From Roseivirga sp. UBA6061 (GTDB lineage Bacteria; Bacteroidota; Bacteroidia; Cytophagales; Cyclobacteriaceae), in contig DIYF01000038.1 of assembly GCA_002427745.1 (NCBI GenBank), forward strand, positions 1 through 7,088: a DNA stretch of 7,088 nt, given 5' to 3'. Under the pieces are notes generated by a model. The model was given only the letters and a program-made list of their open reading frames with translations. It was not told the DNA's origin and made no database searches. Below, piece by piece: positions 4,257-7,088 of the stretch. The stretch's first letter is position 1. Every line of letters begins with the position of its first letter. Position numbers and translations under genes: made by a program.

Positions 4257-6884
4257 ATGCCATTACCTCCTCACAGACCACCCAAATGGGCCAGAAAGTT
4301 CTTTCACTGGTACTGCCACCCTGATATTCGCGAATCCATTGACGGAGACCTGGAAGAACGCTTTATTGAAAACCTGGAGAAGCAGGGACCATTCAAAGCC
4401 AGACTCTCCTACTGGCTGGATGTTATCCGGTTTATGAACCGCTTTACCCTTAGAAAAAGAAACCATCGCAATCAACCCATGTCCTTTATGTCACTTCGTT
4501 CCAACCTGCTTCATTCTTATCGCTTCTTAAAGAGACACCGACACTATACGTTTATTAATGTTGCGGGCCTTTCACTAGGCATAGCGGTAACCATGGTCAT
4601 CTCTTTGTTTGTGCAACAGGAGCTGTCTTATGACCGGTTTCATCAGCAAAGTGATCGGGTTTTTCGTGTGAATAACGTATACACGAATGAACAGGGCGAT
4701 GTCTTTTCTCTGGCCAACTCCTCTCCTGCTTTTGCCAGAGAATTTCAGAAGTCCATTCCTGCCTACGAAAAAGCCACCCGCCTACGCTATACAGGGCGCA
4801 CCCACCTCAGCCAGGGGGAGGTGCGTTTTTATGAGGACAAGGGCTTTTATGCCGACTCACTGTTCTTTGAGGTATTGACATTCAGACTTTTGGAAGGAGA
4901 TCACCGCAAGGCCCTTGATGAGCCTAATTCTATTGTTATTACGGAAGCCATGGCGCTGAAATATTTCGACTCAGCAAGACCTGTTGGCAGATTCCTCAAT
5001 CTGAACGGTACCCGACCTCTGAAAGTAACCGGTATCCTGGCGCCACTTCCCTCCAACTCTCATATCCAATTTGATTATCTGATTTCATTCAGCACCTATG
5101 AGGTCCCTGAAGGATATGTATCGGACCTCACCAGCTGGGGTTGGGCCGGATTTCTGACCTATGCGCTGGTCACGGCTGATACTGACATTCAGGGACTGAC
5201 TCAACAAACTAATGAGCTCATAGCAGCGCAGTTTCCTCCGGGTGGTACCAGTATAACAGTGCACTTACAGGCACTTTCTGATATCTATCTGGGCTCATCA
5301 GATTTTCCAGACGACCTCAGCAGTGGATTGCGCAGCGGGAGTCAACTCACCGTTTATATACTGTCAATCATAGCCATACTCATTCTGGCCATTTCCGGCT
5401 TTAACTATGCCAACCTTTCTGCTTCAATATCATTACAACGCGGCAAAGAAGTGGGGATCAGGAAAGTTCTCGGGGCTAATAACTACCTTATCAGAGGGCA
5501 GATACTTTCAGACACCCTGCTCATTACCATTACCAGTCTGCTACTGGCCTATCTGCTGCTCTGGCTGGGCAGCGGCATGCCTGTCCTGATCGAATGGGGT
5601 ATGGCCTACGATTTCAACAAAGCCCTCAGACTGCTCCCCACAGCGCTCATCTTTATGGCAATCTTCTCACTACTTATAAGCGTTTACCCTGCTTTGCTAC
5701 TCTCCAAAACGCCTACAGCCAGCACTATCAGAAATAAGTTAAAAAGTCTCAGAGGAGGTGCCCTCGCTAAAAAGACACTGGTCACCCTCCAGTTCGGCAT
5801 CACATTGGCGCTCATTTCTGCGGCTCTCGTGGTAAAAGACCAGCTTGACTTCATGACACAGCAGAACACCGGGATCGACCAGGAAAGCCTTATCACCATT
5901 CAGATGCTTCCGGAAGACATGACCCGGCATTATAATGCACTCAAAAGTGCCTTGGAAATGAGTGCCGATATCAGGCAGGTCACCCAAAGTGAGCGTCTCA
6001 TCGGAGAGCCATGGCCCATGAACATAATTCAGCTCAGTAGCCAGGCAAATTCAGAGCCCTGGCAAATTGTGGGGAATCAGGTGGGCTTCGACTATCTCAA
6101 AACCCTGGGAGCTCAAATGAAATCGGGGCGCTTCTTTTCTGAGGAAGTACCTACAGACCTGACCAATGCCATTGTCATCAATCAGGCAGCAGCAGACCTG
6201 ATGGGCCTGGAAGACCCGCTCGGCAAGGAGGTCCTTTTCTTCTCTGCCAATGGTCCCAGAAGAATTATTGGTGTGATGGAAGATTTTCACTTCTCCTCTC
6301 TGCATGAGCAAATTGCCCCCATGGTGCTGATTATGCCCTTCATCGCGCCCGATTATATTACCCTGAGGCTCACCCCCGGTAATCTTTCACAAAAGATTGC
6401 ATCTGTTGAAGAGATCTGGAAAGAGATCACCCATGGACTGCCCCTGGACATCACTTTTGTAAATGACCATCTGCAGCAGCTCTACCAGACAGAACAGCAT
6501 CTCAGCTCACAAATTGCTTACTTTTCAGCGCTGGCCATTTTACTTGCCTGCCTGGGCCTTTACGGTCTGATCAGCTTTAATACGAAAAGAAGGTTGAAAG
6601 AAGTCAGCATCAGAAAAGTGATCGGAGCTGGTCCTTTGGCACTATCGCGATTACTAACCAGAGAATATCTGGTACTTCTGATATTGGCCGCTGTGATATC
6701 CATTCCTTTAAGCCACCTCCTGCTGGACCGGTGGCTCGATAAGTTTGCCTACCACATTGAGCTGTCTGCCACTTATTTCATACTGTCCCTGCTGGCCTTT
6801 GGTACGGTATGTTTTGCCACGGTTTGCAGACACATGCTTTTGGTAGTGCGCCAAAACCCTGTCAAACATCTTAAAGAAGATTGA
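4257..6884 (+). CDS. MacB/FtsX-like ABC transporter permease with N-terminal prefix domain (orphan)
   Basis: This encodes 875 residues from the ATG at 4257. The frame also reaches a TTG at 4227, but the ATG start (MPLPPHRPPKWARKFFHWYC) fits the family better. Residues 8-65 match the permease prefix domain of Cytophagales transporters (PPKWA, CHPDI, GDLEERF). Two FtsX-type halves follow. The first has a membrane segment near 98-120, a MacB-like periplasmic domain to about 360, and three segments near 363-388, 417-440 and 456-482. The second has a segment near 504-526, a periplasmic domain to about 750, and three segments near 753-775, 803-823 and 838-864. Cytoplasmic loops carry the hallmark RGKEVGIRKVLGA (395-407) and RRLKEVSIRKVIGA (778-791). 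Such proteins work with a MacB-like ATPase in export or envelope signalling. No ATPase or PadR regulator is adjacent. The substrate is unknown, and the protein appears intact. Confidence 0.93.
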   Translation: MPLPPHRPPKWARKFFHWYCHPDIRESIDGDLEERFIENLEKQGPFKARLSYWLDVIRFMNRFTLRKRNHRNQPMSFMSLRSNLLHSYRFLKRHRHYTFINVAGLSLGIAVTMVISLFVQQELSYDRFHQQSDRVFRVNNVYTNEQGDVFSLANSSPAFAREFQKSIPAYEKATRLRYTGRTHLSQGEVRFYEDKGFYADSLFFEVLTFRLLEGDHRKALDEPNSIVITEAMALKYFDSARPVGRFLNLNGTRPLKVTGILAPLPSNSHIQFDYLISFSTYEVPEGYVSDLTSWGWAGFLTYALVTADTDIQGLTQQTNELIAAQFPPGGTSITVHLQALSDIYLGSSDFPDDLSSGLRSGSQLTVYILSIIAILILAISGFNYANLSASISLQRGKEVGIRKVLGANNYLIRGQILSDTLLITITSLLLAYLLLWLGSGMPVLIEWGMAYDFNKALRLLPTALIFMAIFSLLISVYPALLLSKTPTASTIRNKLKSLRGGALAKKTLVTLQFGITLALISAALVVKDQLDFMTQQNTGIDQESLITIQMLPEDMTRHYNALKSALEMSADIRQVTQSERLIGEPWPMNIIQLSSQANSEPWQIVGNQVGFDYLKTLGAQMKSGRFFSEEVPTDLTNAIVINQAAADLMGLEDPLGKEVLFFSANGPRRIIGVMEDFHFSSLHEQIAPMVLIMPFIAPDYITLRLTPGNLSQKIASVEEIWKEITHGLPLDITFVNDHLQQLYQTEQHLSSQIAYFSALAILLACLGLYGLISFNTKRRLKEVSIRKVIGAGPLALSRLLTREYLVLLILAAVISIPLSHLLLDRWLDKFAYHIELSATYFILSLLAFGTVCFATVCRHMLLVVRQNPVKHLKED

Positions 6885-6906
6885 ACAGGCTTAGGATAGA
6901 TTATAC

Positions 6907-6914
6907 TACCTTTG
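6907..6914 (+). promoter_or_regulatory. rnpB promoter -7 element (TACCTTTG)
   Basis: TACCTTTG matches the Bacteroidota -7 consensus TAnnTTTG exactly. A TTG at 6881-6883, overlapping the permease stop codon, could be the -33 element, although the 23-base spacer is at the long end. The element predicts transcription starting near 6920, which suits the 5' end of RNase P RNA. Confidence 0.65.
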
Positions 6915-6919
6915 CCAGC

Positions 6920-7088
6920 GATACAAGCCACCTTATCGCTCCTGATACATTTGTCGTCAGGGGAGGAAAGTCCGGGCACCATAGGGAAGCATAGCGGTTA
7001 ACGGCCGTCATACTGATCATTGCATCAGTAGAGGACAAGTGCAACAGAAAGAATGTACAGGTAATGCTGTAGTGAAATCAGGTAAACT
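6920..7088 (+). ncRNA. rnpB: RNase P RNA, 5' part (continues past the right edge)
   Basis: This is the catalytic RNA of RNase P, which removes the 5' leaders of precursor tRNAs. The universal 5' signature GAGGAAAGTCCGGGC (P4 region) is at 6963-6977, followed by the typical ACCATAGGG. CCTGA (6941-6945) pairs with TCAGG (6957-6961) just before it, in the position of P3. TACTGAT/ATCAGTA (7011-7030) forms a perfect 7-bp stem with a CATTGC loop, in the position of P9. Conserved GTGCAACAGAAA follows at 7039-7050, then GGTAA, AGTGAAA and GGTAAACT up to the edge. These match the bacterial type A layout. The 3' half, including the partners of P1, P2 and P4, is outside the window. The start is set from the promoter and may be off by several bases. 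Confidence 0.93.

Overview
The window looks like a chromosomal segment from a member of the Bacteroidota, most likely the order Cytophagales. Three things point there. The MacB/FtsX-type permease carries the N-terminal prefix domain common in that order. Two lipoprotein genes sit on the minus strand, and the smaller has an acidic stretch after the lipid cysteine. The -7 element in front of the RNase P RNA gene (TACCTTTG) fits the Bacteroidota promoter consensus TAnnTTTG. The genus is not identifiable from the sequence alone.

Layout, left to right. Bases 1-581 (minus) hold the N-terminal part of a TPR lipoprotein that starts with GTG and runs off the left edge. Bases 652-676 form a clear intrinsic terminator for the small, acidic, Gly/Ser-tailed lipoprotein gene at 714-938 (minus). 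Bases 939-1267 form a divergent intergenic region with a perfect 16-bp palindrome, a second inverted repeat and three copies of CGGAACG. Bases 1268-3436 (plus) encode a 722-residue soluble protein of unrecognised family, apparently built from a helical N-terminus and three diverged copies of a strand-rich module. Bases 3437-4256 are non-coding as far as can be seen, but hold many short inverted repeats, including a long imperfect stem at 3731-3810. Bases 4257-6884 (plus) encode an 875-residue orphan MacB/FtsX-like permease. From about 6920 to the right edge (plus) lies the 5' half of RNase P RNA (rnpB), whose promoter begins within about 25 bases of the permease stop codon.

The genes do not form one operon or a recognisable pathway. 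The two lipoproteins share a strand but are separated by a terminator. The 722-residue protein is a single-gene unit with its own upstream control-like region. The permease has no ATPase or PadR regulator beside it in the window. The most novel items are the three-module 722-residue protein with its palindrome-rich upstream region, and the structured intergenic element at 3731-3810. No defence system, mobile element or CRISPR array is supported.
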